The notes under the pieces were generated by a model. That model was given only the letters and a program-made list of their open reading frames with translations, was not told the DNA's origin and did not search any database. This document shows, one piece after another, positions 18,171 through 25,646 of a DNA stretch of 64,000 nt (the stretch's first letter is position 1; each line of letters opens with the position of its first letter). Origin of the DNA: VBDM01 sp035519135 (lineage in GTDB: Bacteria > Pseudomonadota > Gammaproteobacteria > Burkholderiales > SG8-39); assembly GCA_035519135.1 (NCBI GenBank), contig DATIWX010000042.1, forward strand, positions 1 to 64,000. Reading direction: 5' to 3'. The translations under genes were made by a program, and so were the position numbers.

Positions 18171-18727
18171 GGGCCTCGTTTCCGTGGGCGGCGGTGCCGG
18201 CGCTCGCCGCCGCGCTGCTCTGCGGCTGCGCATCCCGCGGCGGCTACTACAAGGGCGACGGCCCGGGCGGACCGCCGCCGGTGAATCTCGACAAGATCGC
18301 CGACGCGACGCCGCGGGCCGAGCCGCTCAACGCCGGCGCCAACACGCCCTACACCGCGCTCGGCCGGAAGTACGTCCCCTACACCGCGCTCAAGCCCTAC
18401 CGGGCGCGCGGCGTCGCCACCTGGTACGGGCGCAAGTTCCACGGAAAGAAGACCGCGAGCGGCGAGCGCTACGACATGTACGCGATGAGCGCGGCGCACA
18501 CCATCCTGCCTATTCCCAGCTACGCGCGCGTCACCAACCTCGCCAACGGCAAGAGCGTCGTGGTACGCATCAACGACCGCGGCCCCTTCCACGCCGATCG
18601 CATCATCGACCTGTCCTACGCCGCCGCCTACAAGCTCGGTTTCGTGACGGCAGGCAGCGCGAAGGTCGAGGTCGAGGCGCTCCTCCCCGGCACGCGCGCC
18701 GCGGCCGGCGAGCACCCGCCGGTATAA
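18167..18727 (+). CDS. rlpA: Septal ring lytic transglycosylase-like lipoprotein RlpA (no SPOR domain)
   Basis: A 186-residue lipoprotein with lipobox 'LLCGC' and a double-psi beta-barrel of the RlpA type: 'GVATWYGRKFHGKKTASGERYDMYAMSAAHTILP' followed by 'VVRINDRGPFHADRIIDLSYAAA'. The product stops soon after this barrel, so the C-terminal SPOR domain that targets many RlpA proteins to denuded septal glycan is absent. The GTG at 18167 overlaps the rodA TGA. Being in the elongation operon, it may work on the side wall. Confidence 0.88.
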   Translation: MRASFPWAAVPALAAALLCGCASRGGYYKGDGPGGPPPVNLDKIADATPRAEPLNAGANTPYTALGRKYVPYTALKPYRARGVATWYGRKFHGKKTASGERYDMYAMSAAHTILPIPSYARVTNLANGKSVVVRINDRGPFHADRIIDLSYAAAYKLGFVTAGSAKVEVEALLPGTRAAAGEHPPV

Positions 18728-18728
18728 T
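18723..18728 (+). promoter_or_regulatory. TATAAT box before dacC
   Basis: A perfect TATAAT overlaps the rlpA stop codon and lies 10 bp before the dacC ATG. A start from it would give a nearly leaderless dacC transcript. No matching -35 is evident, so it may be chance in a stop-codon context. Confidence 0.25.
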
Positions 18729-18738
18729 CGACGGCCCG

Positions 18739-19863
18739 ATGCCGCGCATTCTCGCCGCCCTCCTCGTCTTCGTTTTCGCGCGCGCCGCGCTCGCGCAAGC
18801 GCCGGTTCCGCCCGCCCTGGGGGCGCGCGCCTGGCTGCTCATGGACGCGACCAGCGGCCAGACCCTCGCCAGCCGCAACCCCGACGAGCGCATCGAGCCC
18901 GCGTCGCTCACCAAGCTGATGACCGCCTATATCGCTTTCGCGGCGCTGAAGGCGAGGTCGCTCGCCCCCGGGCAGGCGATCAGGGTCTCGGAGCGCGCCT
19001 GGCGCGCCTCGGGCTCGCGCATGTTCATCGAGCCGAAGAAGCCGGTCACGGTGCTGGAGCTGCTCCACGGGATGATCGTCCAGTCGGGGAACGACGCCTG
19101 CATCGCGCTCGCGGAGACGATCGCGGGCTCCGAGCAGGGTTTTGTCGAGCGCATGAACCGCGAAGCGGCGCGCATCGGCATGAGAAGCACGCACTTCGCC
19201 AACCCGAGCGGGCTGCCCGATCCCGATCATTACTCGACGACCAGCGACCTCGCGCTTCTCGCATTCACGCTGATCCGCGATTATCCGGAGTACTACAAGC
19301 TGTACTCGGAGCGCGAATACCGCTACAACGACATCACCCAGCTGAACCGCAACCGGCTGCTGTGGCTCGACCCCAACGTGGACGGCATGAAAACCGGGCA
19401 TACCGAGAGCGCCGGCTATTGCCTCATCGCCTCGGCGCGGCGCGGCGAGCGGCGGCTGGTGTCGGTGCTCGTCGGAGCGGCCTCGGAGCGCCTGCGCAAC
19501 GAGGAGAGCCAGAAGCTCCTCAACTTCGGCTTCCAGGCCTACGAGGCATTCCGCCTCTATCCGAAGCAGCAGGAGATCGCCAAGCTCGCGGTCTGGAAAG
19601 GCAGCGAGCGGACGCTGCGCGCGGGGCTGGCCGCGGACCTCTACGTGACTGTTCCGACAGGCACGGCGGAGAAGCTGCAGGCGGAGATCGTCAGCGAGCA
19701 GCCTCTGGTCGCGCCGCTCGCCTCGGGCCAGCGCGTCGGGACGCTGCGCGTGGCGCACGCGGGCAGCTCGCTTGGGGAGTATCCGGTGGTCGCGCTCGAG
19801 AGCGTCGACGCCGCGGGCATCCTGCAAAGGACCTGGGACGGCATCGCCTTGTGGTTCAAGTGA
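18739..19863 (+). CDS. dacC: Serine-type D-alanyl-D-alanine carboxypeptidase (PBP5/6-like)
   Basis: A 374-residue secreted enzyme with a signal peptide ('ARAALAQAP'). The three penicillin-binding motifs are intact: S56-L-T-K59, S116-G-N118 and K218-T-G. A C-terminal domain follows from about residue 275 and the protein ends in 'GILQRTWDGIALWFK', a likely amphipathic membrane anchor like that of PBP5/6. It trims the terminal D-Ala from pentapeptides. Whether it should be named dacA or dacC is a matter of convention. Confidence 0.93.
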   Translation: MPRILAALLVFVFARAALAQAPVPPALGARAWLLMDATSGQTLASRNPDERIEPASLTKLMTAYIAFAALKARSLAPGQAIRVSERAWRASGSRMFIEPKKPVTVLELLHGMIVQSGNDACIALAETIAGSEQGFVERMNREAARIGMRSTHFANPSGLPDPDHYSTTSDLALLAFTLIRDYPEYYKLYSEREYRYNDITQLNRNRLLWLDPNVDGMKTGHTESAGYCLIASARRGERRLVSVLVGAASERLRNEESQKLLNFGFQAYEAFRLYPKQQEIAKLAVWKGSERTLRAGLAADLYVTVPTGTAEKLQAEIVSEQPLVAPLASGQRVGTLRVAHAGSSLGEYPVVALESVDAAGILQRTWDGIALWFK

Positions 19864-19906
19864 CGGCCGAGAGGCCGTCATCCCGAGGCGCTTCGCGCCG
19901 AGGGAT
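19861..19906. repeat. Tandem stem-loops after dacC (REP-like intergenic element)
   Basis: TGACGGCC-GAGA-GGCCGTCA (19861-19880) is a perfect 8-bp stem that includes the dacC stop codon. It is followed by a second imperfect palindrome (19881-19905: TCCC...GGCGC-TTC-GCGCC...GGGA). No T-run follows, so neither is a standard intrinsic terminator. The 'GTCATCCCGAGG...GAGGGATCT' form resembles dispersed intergenic palindromes of proteobacteria. Only this copy is seen in the window. Confidence 0.5.
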
Positions 19907-19924
19907 CTGAAATTGGAGGAAGCT

Positions 19925-20782
19925 GTGATCTATCTCAACGGCGAATTCATGCCGCTCGAAGACGCCAAGATCTCGGTCCTGGACCGCGGCTTCATTTTTG
20001 GCGACGGCGTCTACGAGGTGATCCCGACCTACTCGCGGCGCCCGTTCCGCCTCGCGGAGCATCTCGCGCGCCTGCAGGCCAGCCTCGATGCGATACGCCT
20101 CGCCAATCCGTACGACGGCGCGAAGTGGGCCGAGTTGGTGGGAAAGATCATCGCCGGCAATCCCTGGGAGGACCAGAACGTCTATCTGCAGATCACGCGC
20201 GGCGTCGCCAGGCGCGACCACGCCTTCCCCAAGGGACTGAAGCCCACCGTGTTCCTCATGGCGAGCGAGCTGGTCACCCCCTCGGCGGAGCTGATGAAGA
20301 GCGGCGCCAAGGCGATCGTGCTGCCCGACTTCCGCTGGCTGCGCTGCGACATCAAGTCGACCTCGCTGCTCGGCAACTGCCTGCTGCGCACGCTCGCGGC
20401 CGACGCGGGCTGCGCCGAGGCGATCCTGGTGCGCGACGGCGAGCTGACCGAGGCTTCGGCGAGCAACGTCTTCGTGGTCAGGAACGGAACCGTTCTCGCG
20501 CCGCCCAAGTCTCATCTGATATTGCCGGGAATCACCTACGACGTGGTGCTGGAGATCCTGAGCGGCAACGCCGTTCCTCACGAGGTACGCCCCGTCAAGG
20601 AGAGCGAGCTGCGCGCGGCCGACGAGATCTGGGTGACCTCTTCATCGAGGGAAGTGCTGCCGATCACCACGCTGGACGGCAGGCCGGTGGGCTCGGGAAA
20701 GCCGGGACCCGTCTGCGCCAGGGTCCACGCCCTCTACCAGGAATTCAAGGCGCAAGTGATGCGCGCTCCTGCCCATGCCTGA
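19925..20782 (+). CDS. dat: D-amino acid aminotransferase (PLP fold type IV)
   Basis: A 285-residue class IV aminotransferase. 'VIYLNGEFMPLEDAKISVLDRGFIFGDGVYEVIPTY' is the family N-terminus, the Schiff-base Lys is in 'CDIKSTSLLGN', and 'LTEASASNVFVV' is the PLP-phosphate site. The IKS context favours D-alanine transaminase over branched-chain types. The GTG at 19925 has GGAGGA 4 bp upstream, which decides the start. It would supply or recycle D-amino acids for the wall or for D-Glu synthesis, in keeping with dacC upstream. Confidence 0.88.
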   Translation: MIYLNGEFMPLEDAKISVLDRGFIFGDGVYEVIPTYSRRPFRLAEHLARLQASLDAIRLANPYDGAKWAELVGKIIAGNPWEDQNVYLQITRGVARRDHAFPKGLKPTVFLMASELVTPSAELMKSGAKAIVLPDFRWLRCDIKSTSLLGNCLLRTLAADAGCAEAILVRDGELTEASASNVFVVRNGTVLAPPKSHLILPGITYDVVLEILSGNAVPHEVRPVKESELRAADEIWVTSSSREVLPITTLDGRPVGSGKPGPVCARVHALYQEFKAQVMRAPAHA

Positions 20783-21044
20783 CAGCGACGCGCCCGTCCT
20801 CGCGTTCCCCTGCGAATTCCCCATCAAGATCATGGGAAAGACGCAGACGGGCTACGCCCAGGCGGTGATCGAGGTGGTGACCCGCCATGCCCCGGATTTC
20901 GATCCGGCGACGCTGGAGATGCGTCCCAGCCGCGAGGGGAAATATCTGTCGCTCACCTGCACCATCCGCGCCGTGTCGCGCGAGCAGCTCGACGAGCTGT
21001 ACCGCGAACTGTGCGATCATCCGATGGTGACGATGGTGCTGTGA
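20775..21044 (+). CDS. ybeD: YbeD/DUF493 family protein
   Basis: An 89-residue protein with an ACT-like fold: 'LAFPCEFPIKIMGKTQTGYAQAVIEVV' and 'YLSLTCTIRAVSREQLDELYREL' are typical. In many proteobacteria ybeD lies between dacA and lipB, as here, and it has been proposed to act in regulating lipoate use or wall metabolism; its exact role is not settled. It overlaps the transaminase gene by 8 bp. Confidence 0.88.
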   Translation: MPDSDAPVLAFPCEFPIKIMGKTQTGYAQAVIEVVTRHAPDFDPATLEMRPSREGKYLSLTCTIRAVSREQLDELYRELCDHPMVTMVL

Positions 21045-21046
21045 TC

Positions 21047-21721
21047 ATGAAGACCGAAGAGTTCGTTTCCGCCGGGATGAAGCGCGGCCGCGCTGCGGCT
21101 TCCGAGCGTGCCACTGCGCTCCTCCGACACCTGGGCAGCACCGAGTACGCCGCGAGCTGGGAGGCCATGCGCCGTTTCACCGCCGAGCGCGGCGCGGGCA
21201 CGCCGGACGAATTGTGGGTGCTCGAGCACCCGCCGGTGTACACCTCAGGAATCGCGGGCCGCCCGGAGCACTTCCCGAAAGGCTCGAACATTCCGCTGGT
21301 GCGCTCGGACCGCGGCGGGCAGATCACTTACCATGGCCCGGGGCAGGCGATCGTGTATACGCTGGTCGACCTCGAGCGGCGGCGCCTCACGGTGCGCGCC
21401 ATGGTGGCGCTGATCGAGCAGGCGGTGATCGAGGTCCTGGCGCAATGCGGGGTGCGCGCGCAGAGGAAGCCCGGTGCCCCGGGCGTGTACGTCGAAGGCG
21501 CGAAGATCGCGGCGCTCGGCCTGCGCGTGCGGCGCGGCGGCTGCTACCACGGGGTCGCGCTCAACGTCGACATGGACCTCGCGCCGTTCTCCGCCATCGA
21601 CCCCTGCGGCTACCCGGGCCTCGCCGTCACCCAGACGTCCGCCCACGGCGTCGCCGCGAGCGCACAGGAGCTGGGCGAGGCGCTCGCCCGCCGCATCGCG
21701 CAACTCCTGGAATCCCGATGA
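21047..21721 (+). CDS. lipB: Octanoyltransferase LipB
   Basis: A 224-residue lipoyl(octanoyl) transferase that moves octanoate from ACP to lipoyl domains. It shows 'WVLEHPPVYTSGIAG', 'LVRSDRGGQITYHGPGQ', the catalytic Lys in 'EGAKIAALGLR' and the catalytic Cys in 'IDPCGYPGLAVTQ'. The ATG at 21047 lies 2 bp after the ybeD stop; a GTG at 21041 is an alternative. Its end overlaps lipA. Confidence 0.94.
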   Translation: MKTEEFVSAGMKRGRAAASERATALLRHLGSTEYAASWEAMRRFTAERGAGTPDELWVLEHPPVYTSGIAGRPEHFPKGSNIPLVRSDRGGQITYHGPGQAIVYTLVDLERRRLTVRAMVALIEQAVIEVLAQCGVRAQRKPGAPGVYVEGAKIAALGLRVRRGGCYHGVALNVDMDLAPFSAIDPCGYPGLAVTQTSAHGVAASAQELGEALARRIAQLLESR

Positions 21722-22656
21722 GCAGCGTTGCCGAAAAGAAGAAGGGCCTGGCGAAGACGCGCATCCCGATCGCGGTCGCTCCCTCGGCGCGGCTCGCCAA
21801 GCCCGAGTGGATCCGCGTGCGCGCGCCCTCCGAGGGCTCGCGCTTCTCCGAGATCAAGCAGATCCTGCGCGAGAAGCAGCTGCACACCGTCTGCGAGGAA
21901 GCCTCCTGCCCCAACATCGGCGAGTGCTTCGGCAAGGGCACCGCGACCTTCATGATCCTGGGGGACCTGTGCACGCGGCGCTGCCCGTTCTGCGACGTCG
22001 CCCACGGCAGGCCGCAGCCGCCCGATCCCGAGGAGCCCGAGCACCTCGCGCAGACCATCGCCGCGCTCGGGCTCTCCTACGTCGTCATCACCAGCGTCGA
22101 CCGCGACGATCTCCGAGACGGCGGCGCGAAGCACTTCGTCGACTGCATCCGGGCGGTGCGCGCGAAATCGCCCGCCACCCGCATCGAGGTGCTGGTTCCC
22201 GATTTCCGCGGGCGCCTGGAGCGCGCGCTCGAAGTGCTCGACGCCGCGCTCCCCGACGTGATGAACCACAACCTCGAGACCGTGCCGCGGCTCTACCGCA
22301 AGGCGCGCCCGGGCGGCAACTACCCGCACTCGCTCAGGCTGCTGAAGGACTTCAAGGCGCGCCACCCGCAGGTCCCTACCAAGTCCGGCCTGATGGTGGG
22401 CCTGGGCGAAACCGACCAGGAGATCCTCGAGGTCATGCGCGACCTGCGCGCGCACGACGTCGACATGCTCACCATCGGCCAGTACCTGCAGCCCTCGCCG
22501 CACCACCTGACGGTCGAGCGCTACGTCCACCCGGACACCTTCGCGATGTTCGACCGCGAAGCAACGGCACTCGGCTTCACCCACGCCGCGGTCGGTGCGA
22601 TGGTGCGCTCCTCCTACCACGCCGATGAGCAGGCGCACGCCGCGGGCGTCGGCTAG
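21718..22656 (+). CDS. lipA: Lipoyl synthase LipA
   Basis: A 312-residue radical SAM enzyme that inserts two sulfurs into octanoyl groups. The auxiliary cluster motif CX4CX5C is 'CEEASCPNIGEC', the radical SAM motif CX3CX2C is 'CTRRCPFC', and the C-terminal 'RSSYHADEQ' supplies the conserved Ser ligand. The ATG at 21718 overlaps the lipB TGA (ATGA), so lipB and lipA are translationally coupled. Confidence 0.97.
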   Translation: MSSVAEKKKGLAKTRIPIAVAPSARLAKPEWIRVRAPSEGSRFSEIKQILREKQLHTVCEEASCPNIGECFGKGTATFMILGDLCTRRCPFCDVAHGRPQPPDPEEPEHLAQTIAALGLSYVVITSVDRDDLRDGGAKHFVDCIRAVRAKSPATRIEVLVPDFRGRLERALEVLDAALPDVMNHNLETVPRLYRKARPGGNYPHSLRLLKDFKARHPQVPTKSGLMVGLGETDQEILEVMRDLRAHDVDMLTIGQYLQPSPHHLTVERYVHPDTFAMFDREATALGFTHAAVGAMVRSSYHADEQAHAAGVG

Positions 22657-22664
22657 GGGAAAAC

Positions 22665-23345
22665 GTGCTGCGCGCCTCCGCAATCCTCGCCGCGTTCGCC
22701 GTCTCATCCGCATCGGCCGCCGGACTGGACGACATCACCAACCGCGACGCCGTCAACGGGCTCAAACAGGCCCTCACCAACGGCGCGCAGGCGGCAGTCG
22801 CGAAACTCGGCAAGCAAGACGGGTTCTACGGCGACACGCGCATACGCATCCCCTTGCCGCCGTCGATGAAAAGCGCCGAAGCCGTGATGCACTCCATCGG
22901 CATGGGCAAACAGGCCGACGACCTCGTGCTGCGCATGAACCGCGCCGCGGAAGCGGCCGTGCCCCAGGCCAAACCGCTGCTCATCGACGCGGCGAAAAAG
23001 ATGAGCGTACAGGACGCGAAGGGCATCCTCACCGGCGGCCCGGACAGTGCGACGCAGTACTTCAAGCGCACCACGACCGAGCCGCTCGTGCAGAAATTCA
23101 AGCCGGTGGTCAAGAAGGCAATGGCGAAAGTGAAGCTCGCCGAGGCGTACAACGAAATCGCCGCGAGCGGCGCCAAGGTCGGCCTGGTGAAGGAAGAGGA
23201 CGCGCACCTCGAGGACTACGTCACCCGCAAGGCCCTCGACGGCCTGTTCGTGGGCATCGCCGATGAAGAAAAGAAGATCCGCGACAACCCCAAGGCCGCC
23301 GCGTCGTCGATCGTCAAGAAAGTCTTCGGAGCACTTCTGAAATAG
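22665..23345 (+). CDS. DUF4197-domain secreted protein
   Basis: A 226-residue protein that begins at a GTG 8 bp after lipA with a signal peptide ('AFAVSSASAAGL'). It carries the DUF4197 pattern: 'GLKQALTNGAQAAVAKL', 'IRIPLPPSM', 'FKRTTTEPLVQKFKPVVKKAM' and a helical C-terminus ending 'SIVKKVFGALLK'. Members are periplasmic or outer-membrane associated and have no known function. Tight spacing suggests read-through from the lip genes. Confidence 0.83.
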   Translation: MLRASAILAAFAVSSASAAGLDDITNRDAVNGLKQALTNGAQAAVAKLGKQDGFYGDTRIRIPLPPSMKSAEAVMHSIGMGKQADDLVLRMNRAAEAAVPQAKPLLIDAAKKMSVQDAKGILTGGPDSATQYFKRTTTEPLVQKFKPVVKKAMAKVKLAEAYNEIAASGAKVGLVKEEDAHLEDYVTRKALDGLFVGIADEEKKIRDNPKAAASSIVKKVFGALLK

Positions 23346-23395
23346 CCCGAAGGCGTGGGTATATTTCATTCGTCAGGCACGCAGGGGAAACGCAT

Positions 23396-23764
23396 ATGGG
23401 TTTCCATCCGGCCAATTTAGCGATTAGATTTCTGCTGGAGCTGTCGGCTCTCGGCGCCATGGCCTTCTGGGGTTGGCAGCAGGGCGATGGTTCAGCACGC
23501 TACGTTTTCGCCCTTCTCGTCCCTCTTGTCGCGGCAGCGGCATGGGGCGTCTTTGCTGTTCCCGGTGATCGAAGTCGTTCCGGCAAAGCACCGGTAGCCG
23601 TGCCCGGAGTGGTTCGGCTCGGTGTCGAAGCTGCGTTCTTTGCCTTTGCGGTCTTTGCACTGTACAAAGTGGGCAGCAAGCCACTCTCCGCAATCCTCGC
23701 CGCGGCAGTTTTCGCCCACTATGTCGCATCATTCGACCGCGTTACCTGGCTGCTGCGTGCCTAA
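23396..23764 (+). CDS. YrdB/DUF2568 family membrane protein
   Basis: A 122-residue protein with four predicted transmembrane helices ('FLLELSALGAMAFWGWQ', 'FALLVPLVAAAAWGVFAVP', 'LGVEAAFFAFAVFALYKVG', 'LAAAVFAHYVASFDR'). The arrangement matches DUF2568 (YrdB), a small membrane family with no known role. Base composition looks a little less GC-rich than the neighbouring core, which would fit accessory DNA. Confidence 0.75.
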   Translation: MGFHPANLAIRFLLELSALGAMAFWGWQQGDGSARYVFALLVPLVAAAAWGVFAVPGDRSRSGKAPVAVPGVVRLGVEAAFFAFAVFALYKVGSKPLSAILAAAVFAHYVASFDRVTWLLRA

Positions 23765-23779
23765 GTGAGCACTCTCCAA

Positions 23780-24145
23780 ATGCGTAGCGTTGGAACACTG
23801 GTTCTCGTCGTGACGGCGATCGGGTCGCTGGGCCTCGCTTCCGCTGCCGTTGCCGCAGACGGGAATAGCTCTCCCGGGCAGAGACAAACCCTGATTCACA
23901 ACGGGACCGAGCGCAGCTACGTGATTCGCGCTCCCGCCGAGTCGGCCAAAGGCACCGGCCGGGTACCGCTCGTTCTGGTTCTTCACGGCGGCGGCGGCAA
24001 TGCCGACTACGCAGAACGAATGACGGGCTTCACCGACAAGGCCGGAAGGGAGGGCTTCATCGTCGCCTATCCCGAGGGAACCGGCCGCCGGAGCAACAGG
24101 CTCCTGACCTGGAATGCGGGTCATTGTGGGGGAGCGTGGCGATGA
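23780..24145 (+). pseudogene. 5' fragment of an LpqC-type secreted esterase/PHB depolymerase
   Basis: The frame (ATG 23780, or GTG 23765) encodes a signal peptide and the first part of an LpqC/polyhydroxybutyrate-depolymerase-like alpha/beta hydrolase: 'VPLVLVLHGGGGNADYAERMTGF' (oxyanion region) and 'FIVAYPEGTG...LTWNAGHCGG'. It then hits a TGA at 24145, before the region that should hold the catalytic GxSxG Ser. Family members are roughly 300 residues long. The 50 bases after the stop may hold a degraded continuation, but the rest of the gene is missing and the next gene starts at 24198. Confidence 0.65.
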
Positions 24146-24197
24146 ACGTCATCGCCTTCGTCGTGCTCGCCTCTCCTCTATCGGGTTGGTTCCGTGC

Positions 24198-24755
24198 ATG
24201 AAAGTCCTCGCCATCTCCGGGAGCCTGCGGGCCGCTTCGATCAACTCGGCGCTGCTTCGCGCGGCAGCACGCCTGTCTCCGCCGGAGGTGGAAGTGCGTC
24301 TCTTTCTGACCGCCGGCGAGCTGCCTCTGTTCAATCCTGATCTCGAGGCGCAACTGCCGCCACAGGTCGCCATGCTTCACGCGGAGGTTTCCGCCTCGGA
24401 CGCGTTGTTGATCGCCAGTCCCGAGTACGCGCACGGCGTCACCGGCACGATCAAGAACGCGCTCGATTGGCTGGTGAGCTTCGAGCCTTTCGCCTACAAA
24501 CCGGTCGCCGTGCTCAACGCCTCGCCGCGCGCTCACCACGCCGACATGGCGCTGCGCGAGACGCTCAGGACCATGTGTGCCGTAATCGTCGAGGAAGCAT
24601 CGATCAGCATTCCCTTGCTCGGGGCTCACCTCACCGAAGACGGAATGGTCACGAATCCAACGGTGTCCCGGGCTATCAACAGCTCCCTTCACGCGCTCCA
24701 CTCTGCCGTTGTCCTTCGCCAGCCCGGGCAGGGCCCGACTTTCCCGCTGCCGTAG
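24198..24755 (+). CDS. NADPH-dependent FMN reductase
   Basis: A 185-residue flavodoxin-fold reductase. The FMN phosphate loop is 'AISGSLRAASINSALLRA' and the isoalloxazine region 'IASPEYAHGVTGTIKNALDWL' is classical for the NAD(P)H:FMN/quinone reductases such as ChrR and azoreductases. Such enzymes protect against quinone or metal stress, but the preferred acceptor cannot be read here. ATG at 24198, just after the broken esterase. Confidence 0.86.
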   Translation: MKVLAISGSLRAASINSALLRAAARLSPPEVEVRLFLTAGELPLFNPDLEAQLPPQVAMLHAEVSASDALLIASPEYAHGVTGTIKNALDWLVSFEPFAYKPVAVLNASPRAHHADMALRETLRTMCAVIVEEASISIPLLGAHLTEDGMVTNPTVSRAINSSLHALHSAVVLRQPGQGPTFPLP

Positions 24756-24769
24756 CTCCTCCAGAATCC

Positions 24770-25156
24770 ATGGCTATTCGAATAGTCCGGCTGGGTACCG
24801 AGCGGGCACCGAATGAAGGCCTGCGACTCGGCACCGTGAGGCGTCCGCCACGCGGCGTTCCGAAATCCAGGTTCTCATCGGGCAACTGGTACGACGTCTG
24901 GTTTCCGAATCTGGCGCCTTCGCCCGAGACGGTCGAGCTGGCGCAGGCCTCCACGACGCAACGCCAATGGGACCGCTTCGTGAAGCGCTATCGAGCCGAG
25001 ATGGCGCGCCCCGAGAACAGCCGGGTTCTCGATGTGCTGGCCGCCCTTTCGCACGAGGCGAATTTCTCGGTAGGCTGCTATTGCGAAGACGAGCGGCGCT
25101 GCCACCGGTCCGTTCTGCGGCGGCTCCTGCTCGATCGCGGTGCGAAGGTGGTATGA
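24770..25156 (+). CDS. DUF488 family protein
   Basis: A 128-residue protein of the DUF488 (YeaO-like) family, shown by 'SGNWYDVWFPNLAPS', 'RYRAEMARPENSRVLDVLAALS' and the Cys-containing end 'VGCYCEDERRCHRSVLRRLL'. The family is of unknown function; the conserved Cys/His end could bind a metal. It lies 14 bp after the FMN reductase. Confidence 0.75.
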   Translation: MAIRIVRLGTERAPNEGLRLGTVRRPPRGVPKSRFSSGNWYDVWFPNLAPSPETVELAQASTTQRQWDRFVKRYRAEMARPENSRVLDVLAALSHEANFSVGCYCEDERRCHRSVLRRLLLDRGAKVV

Positions 25157-25181
25157 ATCCGTCAACGCGAGGAATCGACTC

Positions 25182-25529
25182 GTGATCTACAAAGGCAGCT
25201 GTCATTGCGGGAAAATCGCCTTCGAAGCGGAGGGCCAGCTCGAAAAAGTGATCCAGTGCAATTGCTCGATCTGCAGCAAGCGCGGAACGCTCCACTGGTT
25301 CATCCCGCGCGAGAAATTCCGCCTGCTGACGCCCGAGCACGATTTCGCGACCTACACGTTCAACAAGCACAAGATCAAGCACCGCTTCTGCACCACCTGC
25401 GGGTGTGCGCCTTTCGGCGAGGGCCTGGCCCCATCGGGCAACTACATGGTCGCCGTCAACGCCCGTTGCCTGGATGGGATCGACACCGCCGCCCTCGAGA
25501 CCGGGCATTTCGACGGCCGCAGCCTTTGA
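25182..25529 (+). CDS. GFA/CENP-V-type zinc protein
   Basis: A 115-residue member of the Gfa (glutathione-dependent formaldehyde-activating) family with the zinc-ligand Cys sets 'GSCHCGK', 'CNCSICSKRG' and 'CTTCGC'. I chose the GTG at 25182 because it follows GAGGA at a good distance and gives the standard N-terminus 'VIYKGSCHCG'. Most relatives are uncharacterised in spite of the name. Convergent with the SGNH-like gene across 117 bp in which I see no further feature. Confidence 0.85.
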   Translation: MIYKGSCHCGKIAFEAEGQLEKVIQCNCSICSKRGTLHWFIPREKFRLLTPEHDFATYTFNKHKIKHRFCTTCGCAPFGEGLAPSGNYMVAVNARCLDGIDTAALETGHFDGRSL

Positions 25530-25646
25530 CGGCGAGGCACGCGCGGCCAGCTCGGGCCTTGGCTGGATAGAAATGTGAACGGATTCCGCGACGCGGCCGA
25601 TTGCCACATCCAGGCATCGGTCGCCGACTACCGGCGGACTGACCCG

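Noticed and set aside
17025..18233. Antisense frame of about 400 codons over rodA
   Set aside because: Composition is Arg/His/Asp/Glu-rich without domains, typical for antisense of a membrane protein gene in high-GC DNA.
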